Assembly (NCBI GenBank): GCA_016712505.1
Contig: JADJQY010000001.1
Location: 124,001-188,000, forward strand
Source of the DNA: Candidatus Eiseniibacteriota bacterium
GTDB taxonomy: Bacteria; Eisenbacteria; RBG-16-71-46; CAIMUX01
DNA: 64,000 nt
Direction of reading: 5' to 3'
This document shows positions 42,517-50,331 of this stretch, one piece after another. The stretch's first letter is position 1. Every line of letters begins with the position of its first letter. A model generated the notes under the pieces. It saw only the letters and a program-made list of their open reading frames with translations, did not search any database and was not told the DNA's origin. The position numbers were made by a program, and so were the translations under genes.

Positions 42517-43712
42517 ATCGCTTTGCATGATTCAAAATAACGATTCCCCTGAGGATGCCCGGGTGCGGGGATGAAGATCAAGCCTAGAAGCCGTAAGACC
42601 TCACCTGCCAGTCTGTTGTTGGTCCCAACCGACGACAAGGAGGTCTCACGATGTTCGATCTCGGACGTCTTTCCCGTCCGATCCGACGCCGCATTATCCG
42701 AGCCAGTCAGAAGACCCGCAATGCCGATTTTCGGATCCGCTGCCGCTTGGTTTTGAAGATGGCGGAAGGGTTGAGCGCACACGCCGCCGCGATGGCCCTG
42801 GGTTGCGCCCCATCGACCGCTTGGAGAGTCGCCCTTCGCTTCCGCGCCGAAGGGGAGCAGGGCCTGCTCGATCGGCGGACGGAGAACGGGTCGCTCAAGG
42901 TCGACGAAGACGTTCGCGGCGGAATCCTCCAGATCGTGGTCGGCCGACCGGCTGATCATGGCTTTCAACGATCCACTTGGTCGCTCGAGGTCTTGGCTCA
43001 GGTGATTGCGAAAGAACTGAACGTACGGCGCTCGCGTGGGCATCTGAGCAAGGTGGTGCGCTCGCTCGGTGTGGTGCTCAAGCGGGCGCGACCGTTCGTC
43101 CGATGCCCCTGGAGCCGCCGTCGGCGCGAGGATCGGATCGCCGAGCTGCGCGCCTTGGCCGCCCACCGTGCCCGCCGCGAGGTCGTGCTCTTCGTCGACG
43201 AGATCGACATCCATAAGAACCCGCGGATCGGACCGGACTGGACGCTGCGGGGGCAGCAGCGTTACGTCGAGACTCCGGGTCGGAACGAGAAGCGCTACCT
43301 GGCTGGCGCATATGACCATGCCCAGGGTCGGCTGATCTACGTCGAAGGCGACCGGAAAGCGAGCTGGCTCTTCGTCCGTCTGCTTCATCTTCTGGCCTCG
43401 ATCTATCACCGAACCAGGACAATCCACCTCATCCTCGACAACTACGTGATCCACAAGAGCCGCTGGGTCGAGAAGGCGCTGCGGGAGCTCGGCGGGCGGA
43501 TCGAGTTGCACTTCCTGCCTCCTTACTGCCCCCAGGAGAACCGGATCGAGCGGCTCTGGAAAGACGTGCACGACAACGTCACCCGCAACCACGACAAGAA
43601 GACGATGATCGACCTGCTCGAAGCGATCTTCCAGTACCTCAGCACGCGGTTGAACACGCAGCGCGAACCGCTGGGCTGCTGAGGTGGTGTTGCGGAATCA
43701 TGCAAAGCGATT
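42516..43712 (+). mobile_element. IS630-family insertion sequence, complete
   Basis: 1197 bp bounded by perfect 18-bp terminal inverted repeats (AATCGCTTTGCATGATTC at 42516-42533 and its complement at 43695-43712). The flanks are TA dinucleotides at 42514-42515 and 43713-43714, the TA target duplication typical of IS630/Tc1-mariner elements. It contains one transposase gene. Removing it and one TA restores ...AACTAGGCTCG, a TAG stop as in Hint copy 2. Confidence 0.95.
42651..43682 (+). CDS. IS630-family transposase
   Basis: 343 aa, ATG behind AAGGAGGTCTCACG. The N-terminal helix-turn-helix region (AHAAAMALGCAPSTAWRVAL) is followed by a DDE catalytic core: first Asp in VLFVDEIDIHKNPRIG, second in IHLILDNYVIHKS, and the Glu in LPPYCPQENRIERLWK, all typical of IS630 (DDE_3). 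The frame is intact and the terminal repeats are perfect, so the element may be active or recently so. Confidence 0.95.
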   Translation: MFDLGRLSRPIRRRIIRASQKTRNADFRIRCRLVLKMAEGLSAHAAAMALGCAPSTAWRVALRFRAEGEQGLLDRRTENGSLKVDEDVRGGILQIVVGRPADHGFQRSTWSLEVLAQVIAKELNVRRSRGHLSKVVRSLGVVLKRARPFVRCPWSRRRREDRIAELRALAAHRARREVVLFVDEIDIHKNPRIGPDWTLRGQQRYVETPGRNEKRYLAGAYDHAQGRLIYVEGDRKASWLFVRLLHLLASIYHRTRTIHLILDNYVIHKSRWVEKALRELGGRIELHFLPPYCPQENRIERLWKDVHDNVTRNHDKKTMIDLLEAIFQYLSTRLNTQREPLGC

Positions 43713-43727
43713 TAGGCTCGATCGGAC

Positions 43728-43756
43728 GGGCACGAGGACACGACATCCTCGTGCCC
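43728..43756 (+). terminator. Intercistronic hairpin upstream of propeller 3
   Basis: GGGCACGAGGA / TCCTCGTGCCC, 11-bp perfect stem with a 7-nt loop. It is the equivalent of the hairpins after Hint 1 and 2, here displaced from its Hint gene by the IS. Confidence 0.7.
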
Positions 43757-43814
43757 GTGCCGGAGAGCAGCTCACGGCGCGGGAAACCGGTATGCACCAA
43801 GGAGGTTCGGAGAA

Positions 43815-45425
43815 GTGAGGATGCTTGAGTCGAACGTGGCAACCGCTGCACTGACCGCCGGAGTCGTCTTCGTGTTCGTCGGCTGCTCCGACGACTCGAC
43901 AACTCCACCGACGCCCGCGGATACGATTCCCCCTGCCGCCGTGCAGGATCTCTCGGCACGCGTGACGAACTCTGGGCGGATTCTCTTGGGGTGGACGGCC
44001 CCGGGAGACGACCAGGCGGAGGGAACCGCGGCCAGCTACGAGATCCGCTACGCGGGCACCGCAATCTCAGAGGCCAACTGGGCTCAAGCGTCCCGCCTCG
44101 CGTTCTCTGGCACTCCGCAGGCCGCTGGTCGCCTGGAGCAGTTCCTCCTCTCGGACATCGGATTCGGCGAGTGGAGGTTTGGACTAAAGTCCACGGACGA
44201 CGCAGGGAACCGCTCACCTCTCTCCAACGTGGTGGCGCTGACGGTTCTGGACAGCATCCCGCCGAGCCAGATCACCGATCTCCGGGCGCCAGGTTCGACT
44301 CGAACAAGCGTGACCCTGGAGTGGACTGCGCCGGGAGGGAATGGAGGCGCGGGCCGCGCTTCGGCATACTCGATCCGCTACGCCACGGAGGAGATCACGG
44401 CTGCGAACTGGGCCCAGGCGAACGTGTTCGGCTCGCCGCCAACGCCCGCACAAGCCGGTGCTTCGGAGCAGCTGCATTTGGACGGGTTGCTCTCGAGCAC
44501 GCTCTACTTCTTCGGTATTCGCGCGATGGACACGCAAGGAAACGAGTCCCCGGTGTCGAACACAGTTTCGAAGGCCACCCTCAGTCCGACCGTGGTGCGA
44601 GTCACGAACAGTTCCGGTCCGATCGGTGCCTTTCATCCACACTGGTCGCCGGACGGGGCACAGCTTGCATTCAACGCAGATTGGGACCAGCAGCTCCTCG
44701 ATCAGTTGTACATCGTCTCTAGCAGCGCACCGTTCACTCCGACACGCATAACAGACGTTTCCGAGGGCGCACTACGACCCGAGTGGTCACCCGACGGCAG
44801 AGCGCTTGCTTTCATTGGAAACCGGCTCATCGATCCCAGCACAGCGCGTGAACTCTGGACGATGGATCCGGCCCCGTTCTCCGCTCCGTTTCGGGTGGCG
44901 AGCCACCACCCAAACTTGATTCAGTTCTCCGCTTGGTCACCGGATGGCACGAAACTCGCGTACTCGGTCCACACGCCGTTGGGACTCCCGCCGGGTACGA
45001 CAGTCATGTATACCGTTCCGGTCGGTGGAGGGGCGCCAACGCTGTTCGCCGAGCCCGGTGGAAGTGTAAGCGGCATGGATTGGTCGCCGGATGGTTCTTG
45101 GATCGCCATTGGATCGAATCGCGGTGGAAACACCGACCTTTGGCTGTTCCCTGTGGCGGGAGGCGAACCGGTGCAGCTGACCGACGACCCAGCCAGCGAC
45201 ACACGCCCCTTGTGGTCTCCAGACGGACAGCGAATTGCATTTGGTTCGGATCGTGCGGGTACGTTTGACATCTGGGTGGTGGACGCCAGTGGCGGACAGC
45301 CGACGAGGATCACGGTCGGCGCGGGCGCCGAGCTGGACGCCTCCTGGTCTCCTGATGGCAAGCGAATCGCGTACAGAGCTTTCGAGACCGGCATAAGCGA
45401 CATCTGGATCCAGGACATCGAGTAG
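43815..45425 (+). CDS. Lipoprotein with two FN3 domains and six-blade TolB/PD40 propeller, copy 3
   Basis: 536 aa from GTG 43815 behind AAGGAGGTTCGGAGAA. Lipobox VFVGC with C24. FN3 domains (PPAAVQDLSARVTNSGRILL and QITDLRAPGSTRTSVTLEWT) and six PD40 repeats with WSPDG cores are all intact. One side of the propeller (STARELWTMDPAPFSAPFRV, ETGISDIW) is more diverged than in copies 1 and 2. The gene may depend on read-through from the IS or its own promoter, since the element separates it from the Hint promoter. Confidence 0.88.
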   Translation: MRMLESNVATAALTAGVVFVFVGCSDDSTTPPTPADTIPPAAVQDLSARVTNSGRILLGWTAPGDDQAEGTAASYEIRYAGTAISEANWAQASRLAFSGTPQAAGRLEQFLLSDIGFGEWRFGLKSTDDAGNRSPLSNVVALTVLDSIPPSQITDLRAPGSTRTSVTLEWTAPGGNGGAGRASAYSIRYATEEITAANWAQANVFGSPPTPAQAGASEQLHLDGLLSSTLYFFGIRAMDTQGNESPVSNTVSKATLSPTVVRVTNSSGPIGAFHPHWSPDGAQLAFNADWDQQLLDQLYIVSSSAPFTPTRITDVSEGALRPEWSPDGRALAFIGNRLIDPSTARELWTMDPAPFSAPFRVASHHPNLIQFSAWSPDGTKLAYSVHTPLGLPPGTTVMYTVPVGGGAPTLFAEPGGSVSGMDWSPDGSWIAIGSNRGGNTDLWLFPVAGGEPVQLTDDPASDTRPLWSPDGQRIAFGSDRAGTFDIWVVDASGGQPTRITVGAGAELDASWSPDGKRIAYRAFETGISDIWIQDIE

Positions 45426-45476
45426 GGGACTTCGAACTGCGGCTCGCCGACGGCAGATCGAAGAGCTGCATCATGG

Positions 45477-45507
45477 AGTCCCCGGTTCGCGCGACGAGCC
45501 GGGGACT
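45477..45507. terminator. Bidirectional terminator between module 3 and the SGNH gene
   Basis: AGTCCCCGG / CCGGGGACT 9-bp stem, followed after 6 bp by the stop codon of the convergent SGNH gene. Same sequence as at 40870-40900. Confidence 0.75.
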
Positions 45508-45513
45508 CGTGTT

Positions 45514-46221
45514 TCAGTTCCGTGGTGACTGGAGCGCTGCGCGCGCGGCGGGGAGCGCGAGCGCGGCCCACTCGGCGTACATCGTGGCGGAGGGGTGAAG
45601 GCCGTCGGGGGCAATGAGATCGAGGTGCTGGGGAGCGCGTCGGGACGTGGGCGTCACGTCGATGTAGTGCGCGCCGGCGCGGAGCGACTCTTCGCGGTTG
45701 ATGGCGTTGAACGAGTCGATCTCGGCGGAGATGCGCGCGCGATCGCGGCCCGCGGCGAAGGGGGTCACGCCCCAGTCGGGGATCGAGAGGACGAGGACGT
45801 GATCGGGACGACCGGCGGCGAAACGGACGGCGCGACCCAAGAGCGCACTGAACTGCGCGCGGTACTCCTCCGGGGAGCGGCCGCGGTACTGGTTGTTGAC
45901 CCCGATCAGGAGCGAGACGAGGTCGTACGTCCCCTCGGGGGCGGCACGGTCGATGCCGGCGTCGAGTTCGTAGGTCGTCCAGCCGGTGACCGCGATGATC
46001 TGGGGATCGGCGACCTGGATGTCGTCGCCGCGCAGGAGGGCGCGGAGTTGATTGGGCCAGCGGCCTTCGGGATCGACGCTCTCGCCGATGGTGTAGGAGT
46101 CTCCGAGCGCGAGAAAGCGGTGCATGGAAGCTCCTTTCCCGGTGGTTCCCCGGGGGCCGCAGGAGAGCGCCACCGCCCCGAGGAGCAGAGCGCAGAACGC
46201 GGTGGCAAGGCGCGGTGTCAC
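45514..46221 (-). CDS. SGNH/GDSL-type hydrolase, putative lipoprotein
   Basis: 235 aa if the GTG at 46221 is used; ATG 46125, with AAAGGAGCTTCC in front, gives a shorter cytoplasmic form. The longer form has a lipoprotein-like signal (CALLLGAVALSC). SGNH blocks: FLALGDSYTIGE (Ser42), a block II Gly region, block III IGVNNQYRG and block V DGLHPS with the Asp/His of the triad. The family includes esterases, lysophospholipases and acetyl-xylan or peptidoglycan deacetylases. It begins 1 nt after the stop of the acyl-CoA synthetase gene, so the two are probably one operon. Its 3' part is duplicated at 40907-41198. Confidence 0.85.
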   Translation of the reverse strand: MTPRLATAFCALLLGAVALSCGPRGTTGKGASMHRFLALGDSYTIGESVDPEGRWPNQLRALLRGDDIQVADPQIIAVTGWTTYELDAGIDRAAPEGTYDLVSLLIGVNNQYRGRSPEEYRAQFSALLGRAVRFAAGRPDHVLVLSIPDWGVTPFAAGRDRARISAEIDSFNAINREESLRAGAHYIDVTPTSRRAPQHLDLIAPDGLHPSATMYAEWAALALPAARAALQSPRN

Positions 46222-46222
46222 T

Positions 46223-47830
46223 CTAGTCCGAGCCTGCGGTGGAGTGCGCAGCGAGCCAGGAGGCGCGCAGGCTGAGCTTGTCGATCTTCCCCGCGCCGCT
46301 CTTGGGGAGTTCGGTCCGGAGGGCGATCTCCTTCGGAACCTTGTACTCCGGCAGGCGCGCCGCGAGGTAGGAAAGCAGCCGCTCCGATGAGACTTCGACC
46401 CCGTCGCGCACGGCGACGAAGGCGAGGATCGCCTCCCCCATGATGGCGTCGGGGATCCCCACGACTGCGGCTTCGTGGAGCGTCTCGTGTTCGAGCAGGA
46501 CCTGCTCGATCTCGAGCGGACTGATCCGGTTGGCCCCACACTTGATCATCTCGCGCTTGCGTCCGACGATGTAGAGGAAGCCCTCGTCGTCGACTCGGGC
46601 GAGGTCGCCGGTGTGAAAGCCGGCGCTGTCGAGCACCTCGGCAGTCTCTTCGGGCGCGTTCCAGTAGCCGCTCATGATGTTCTCGCCGCGCGCCACCAGT
46701 TCTCCGATTTCCCCGGGGGCACACGGCGTGCCGTCATCGTGGAGCACCCGGAGGTCGACCCCGGGAATCGCCTTGCCGATCGAACCGAGCTTGCGCGGGA
46801 GGTCGGATGGATGAAGGTAGCTCAAGCGTGCACTCGCCTCGGTGGCGCCGTACATGACGAAGAGCTGCTTGTCCGGGAGAAGTTCGATCAGGCGTCGCGT
46901 CATCTCCGGAGCCATGGCGCCTCCGGCCTGCGTGAGGTAGCGCAGTCGGGGGAGTTCGATCTGGCCGAGCTTGGAGCGATTGAGCAGGATGGCGAAGGTC
47001 GACGGCACACCGGCGAACCCCGTCGCCTCCTCCTTCTGCATCCGGGTCAGGACCGAGTTGGGAAAGAGCAGATCACTTCCCACGATGAGCGAACCGCCGA
47101 CCCAGACATGGGTGTTGAGCAGCGACTGGCCGTAGACGTAGAAGAACGGGAGGATGCACATCATGCGATCCTCCCGAGAGAGGGCGAGGTAGCTGACGAT
47201 GCTGCGCGTGTTCGCGATCAAGTTCCGATGAGAGAGCACCGCACCGCGGGGCTTTCCGGTCGACCCGGAGGTGTAGATGATCGCCGCAGGACCGTCCGGA
47301 TCGGTGCCGGCCGCCTCGCTGCCACTTGCATCGGAGGCTTCCGCGGCGAGCATTGGTGCGATCTCATGCAGGCAAAGGCCGGGATCGATCGGCGCGCCCT
47401 CCGCGCTCCAGTCCCCGGGGCGGTCGCTGAGCAGATGACTCAATGGCGCGGGTGAACCCGGGGCGGGATTCAGCGCGTCGCGGAGTGGTGCCGCGAACGC
47501 CGACTCCGCGATCAGGACCTGGGCACCGGAATCGAGGAGCAGGTGAAGGAGGCCGCGGGCGTCGATCGAGTGGTTGACGGGGACGGCAATCGCCCCGGCG
47601 CGCTGGATTCCATAGAACCCGGCCACGTACTCCGGGGCGTTCCGCCAGAGAAGAGCGACCCGATCCCCACGCCGCACGCCGAGTCGGCGCAAGGCGCGGG
47701 CACATTGGATCGCCATCCGCTCCGCGTCGCCGTAGGCGATCTGTGACTTGGGGGCGACCAGCAACGGGCGCGAGCCGTCGCTCGCGGCCGCCCGGCTGAG
47801 TGCATGATGGAGAAGGGTCGGTTCGTCCAT
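46223..47830 (-). CDS. Acyl-CoA synthetase (AMP-dependent synthetase/ligase family)
   Basis: 535 aa, ANL superfamily. The ATP-binding P-loop YTSGSTGKPRG is at 186-196, the VMYGATEASARL adenylate motif (A5) is present, and A7-A8 read TGDLARVDDEGFLYIVGRK with REMIKCGANRISPLEIE. The C-terminal catalytic lysine lies in LPKSGAGKIDK. This is typical of medium/long-chain fatty-acid or other carboxylate CoA ligases. Immediate coupling to an SGNH hydrolase gene suggests processing of an ester-derived acid, but this is inference. Confidence 0.9.
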   Translation of the reverse strand: MDEPTLLHHALSRAAASDGSRPLLVAPKSQIAYGDAERMAIQCARALRRLGVRRGDRVALLWRNAPEYVAGFYGIQRAGAIAVPVNHSIDARGLLHLLLDSGAQVLIAESAFAAPLRDALNPAPGSPAPLSHLLSDRPGDWSAEGAPIDPGLCLHEIAPMLAAEASDASGSEAAGTDPDGPAAIIYTSGSTGKPRGAVLSHRNLIANTRSIVSYLALSREDRMMCILPFFYVYGQSLLNTHVWVGGSLIVGSDLLFPNSVLTRMQKEEATGFAGVPSTFAILLNRSKLGQIELPRLRYLTQAGGAMAPEMTRRLIELLPDKQLFVMYGATEASARLSYLHPSDLPRKLGSIGKAIPGVDLRVLHDDGTPCAPGEIGELVARGENIMSGYWNAPEETAEVLDSAGFHTGDLARVDDEGFLYIVGRKREMIKCGANRISPLEIEQVLLEHETLHEAAVVGIPDAIMGEAILAFVAVRDGVEVSSERLLSYLAARLPEYKVPKEIALRTELPKSGAGKIDKLSLRASWLAAHSTAGSD

Positions 47831-47876
47831 GGGCGCAGTGTAGCGTAAGAGCCGGCTGTGGGACGAACCCGCGCGC

Positions 47877-48320
47877 CTAGTCGTCCGCGTCCATCTGCTC
47901 GAAGATCCGGAAGCCGTCTTCCTCGACCAGGACGCCGATCACCGCTCCCTCTTCGCCATCCTCGGGCGCGAAGGAGAGCTCCACGGCGGTCCCATCCTCG
48001 TAGGGGTCCGAGCGCTCAGCGTCTGGATACTTTTCCTCATACCAGGCGAGGACATCCTCGGCCGACGCGTCGGTCTTGAACCAGAAAACCATGCGCTTGG
48101 CGTGATCGGCCTTGGTATCGCCGTAGAGGTCGGCACCCATGACGTTGTCGAGCACCGCGCCGGGGTAGATCGGAATCTGGTCCGCGTAGGTGGCGTGCTC
48201 CTTGCCCTCCTTCGGCCAGCTCGTGCTCTCCGCTTTCTGGCAACCACTCCAGGCGAGAGAGAGTGAAACGAAGACGACGGACACGGCGCGGACGGCGACG
48301 GAGCATGGGGACGACTTCAT
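47877..48320 (-). CDS. Putative lipoprotein
   Basis: 147 aa from ATG 48320 behind GGAGGTATCCCG; the frame extends upstream to 48464 without coding support. Signal peptide with lipobox SLAWSGC. The mature protein is acidic and contains YADQIPIYPGAVLDNVMGAD and a segment like FWFKTDASAEDVLAWYEEKY, a pattern I know from small uncharacterised secreted proteins with an 'IPIYPGA' motif. Function unknown. Confidence 0.75.
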   Translation of the reverse strand: MKSSPCSVAVRAVSVVFVSLSLAWSGCQKAESTSWPKEGKEHATYADQIPIYPGAVLDNVMGADLYGDTKADHAKRMVFWFKTDASAEDVLAWYEEKYPDAERSDPYEDGTAVELSFAPEDGEEGAVIGVLVEEDGFRIFEQMDADD

Positions 48321-48401
48321 CGGGATACCTCCAGCATTGGGGTCCGGCGGGTCTCCCGGCGGGAGACGGACGGTCGCGGGAGTTATCGGCAGGAACGGAC
48401 C

Positions 48402-48435
48402 GAACCTGGGCCCAAAAACAGTTCGGCCCAGGTTC
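48402..48435 (-). terminator. Hairpin downstream of the nucleoside kinase gene
   Basis: Perfect 11-bp inverted repeat GAACCTGGGCC / GGCCCAGGTTC with a 12-nt loop, 45 bp after the kinase stop on the minus strand. Loop and flanks are A/T-richer than the surroundings. It most likely ends kinase transcription. Confidence 0.6.
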
Positions 48436-48479
48436 CACGAATCAAGAACAAATCGGACAACCAAATGCGAGACAATACT

Positions 48480-50177
48480 TTAGTACCGGAACGCGCTTCC
48501 TCCAATGAACTCACGGAGGAGCGAGTTCTGGGGAACCTCCTCGGCGAAGAGCGGCACCAGCAGGTGGAGGAAGCGGAGCATTCGGTACGCCTCGGCCATC
48601 TCGGGTGAGCCCAGGGGGACTTCGAGGAGGAACCGTTCGGCATAGGTGCGGATCACCGCCGGTTCGTAAACCAGGGCGGAGTTGAACATCGAGTCGGCCT
48701 CTTCCTGGAACGGGAAGATGTACTTGTTCTCTCCGGTCCGGACGCTGGGCCATTGGCGGAGGGTCTGCTCGGCCGAGTAGTTCCGGAAGAGGCGGTCGCG
48801 CACGATGCGACGCAGGAGCCGCACATCGGCGGTGAAGATGCGATTGTGATCGTCGATCGAGAGCTGGGTCAGGGCAGAGACATAGATGCGATGGGTCTGC
48901 TCGCGCTCGATGCCGACGGTCAGCTTCGGATTCAGGCAGTGGATCCCCTCGGTGATCAACACATCCCCGGCGGTGAGGCGATACGGCACGGTCTTCTCGA
49001 CTCGACGGCCGAGCGGGAAGGAGTAGATCGGGGTCTGGACCTCCTCGCCGCGGATCAGCTGGTGCACCTGATCATTGAAGTGCGCGATGTCGAGCGCTTC
49101 CAGACACTCGAAGTCGTAGGTGCCGTCCGGGTTCTTCGGCGTGTCCTCGCGATTGACGTAGTAGTTGTCCATGCTCAGCGCGACCGGTCGGAACCCGAGC
49201 ACCCGGAGCTGCACCTCGAGCCGCTTGGTGAAGGTGGTCTTCCCTGACGACGACGGCCCGGCAACCAGTACGAGGCGGACGCGGTCGGCCTTGGCCTTGA
49301 TCTCGTCGGCGATGGCCACGATCTTCCGCTCGTGGAACCCCTCCGCGATCTTGATGATGTCGGAGATCTTCCCGGTGATCACCGCTTCGTTGAGCTGGCC
49401 CACGTTCGCGATGCCGACGGCCTCGTTCCAGGCGCGCGTCTCCCGGTAGGCCTCGTAGAGCTTCGTCTCCGTGACCACCGCCTGACGCACCGAATAGTCC
49501 GCCGTGGGGAAGCGCAGGATCATACCGGACGAGTACGGCACCAGATCGAATCCGCGGATCACTCCGGTCGAGGTCGCCACCGGGCCGAGCACCAGATCGC
49601 GATAGTTGCCCACCGTGGCCCACTGGACCTCCGCCCGACGGGTGGTCTCGAGCAGCTTCACCTTGTCGCGGGCATCGATCGAACGGAAGTACTCGAGCGC
49701 CTCCTCGATCGAGACCTTGCGGACCCGGACCGGCCGATCCTCGGCCGTGATCTCCTTCATCCGCTTCTTGATCGCTTTGAGGATCGCGGGGGGGACCGGC
49801 GCGAGGGCCGTCCCGTTCTGCCGCAGGGAGAAAACGTACCCCCCACCGAGCGACTGTCCCACCACCGGATTGAAGCTGGGATCGATGTCGCGCGCCGCCT
49901 CACAGAGGATCAGGGTGACGGTCCGCCGATAGGCCGAGACGCCGTCCTTCTGGCGGTAGTCGACCGTGTCGACCCGGCAGTTCGAGACCAGCGCGTGGTC
50001 GAGGGAGCGAAGTCGCCCATTCACGATCGCGCCCAAGGCCGGCAGCTTTCCCGGATGTGGGTAGTCGCGGAGCAGCTGCTGTACCGTGACCCCCGCCACG
50101 GTGGTCACCGTCTGCCCATTCAGTGCGACGTCGATCGGGTGGCGTTCGGCCGTTCCCAGAGCGAGCGAGACGCTCAC
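48480..50177 (-). CDS. TGS-domain nucleoside kinase (uridine kinase/phosphoribulokinase-like)
   Basis: 565 aa from GTG 50177, which has AGGAGG 6 nt upstream; ATG 50183 directly abuts the AGGAGG and is less likely. The N-terminal TGS-like domain (VALNGQTVTTVAGVTVQQLL) is followed by a region resembling the threonyl-tRNA synthetase second additional domain (LSLGGGYVFSLR-type). The C-terminal P-loop kinase has Walker A GPSSSGKTT, the DNYYVNREDTPK substrate lid motif and LITEGIHCLNPKL. This fusion is widespread in bacteria as 'nucleoside kinase'. The precise substrate is not certain. Confidence 0.88.
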   Translation of the reverse strand: MSVSLALGTAERHPIDVALNGQTVTTVAGVTVQQLLRDYPHPGKLPALGAIVNGRLRSLDHALVSNCRVDTVDYRQKDGVSAYRRTVTLILCEAARDIDPSFNPVVGQSLGGGYVFSLRQNGTALAPVPPAILKAIKKRMKEITAEDRPVRVRKVSIEEALEYFRSIDARDKVKLLETTRRAEVQWATVGNYRDLVLGPVATSTGVIRGFDLVPYSSGMILRFPTADYSVRQAVVTETKLYEAYRETRAWNEAVGIANVGQLNEAVITGKISDIIKIAEGFHERKIVAIADEIKAKADRVRLVLVAGPSSSGKTTFTKRLEVQLRVLGFRPVALSMDNYYVNREDTPKNPDGTYDFECLEALDIAHFNDQVHQLIRGEEVQTPIYSFPLGRRVEKTVPYRLTAGDVLITEGIHCLNPKLTVGIEREQTHRIYVSALTQLSIDDHNRIFTADVRLLRRIVRDRLFRNYSAEQTLRQWPSVRTGENKYIFPFQEEADSMFNSALVYEPAVIRTYAERFLLEVPLGSPEMAEAYRMLRFLHLLVPLFAEEVPQNSLLREFIGGSAFRY

Positions 50178-50331
50178 TGTCATCCTCCTCGGGCTTCCCT
50201 GCCCCTGCCTCCTGCCCGTCGGTCCGTCGGCGGGCTTCCCTGTTCTCGGCCGCCGCCTCCCGGATCGATAGTTCTCTTCGCGCTCGCGGCCCGATTGAGC
50301 CGCCCCTCCCCCGACCCGTATCATCCCACCG

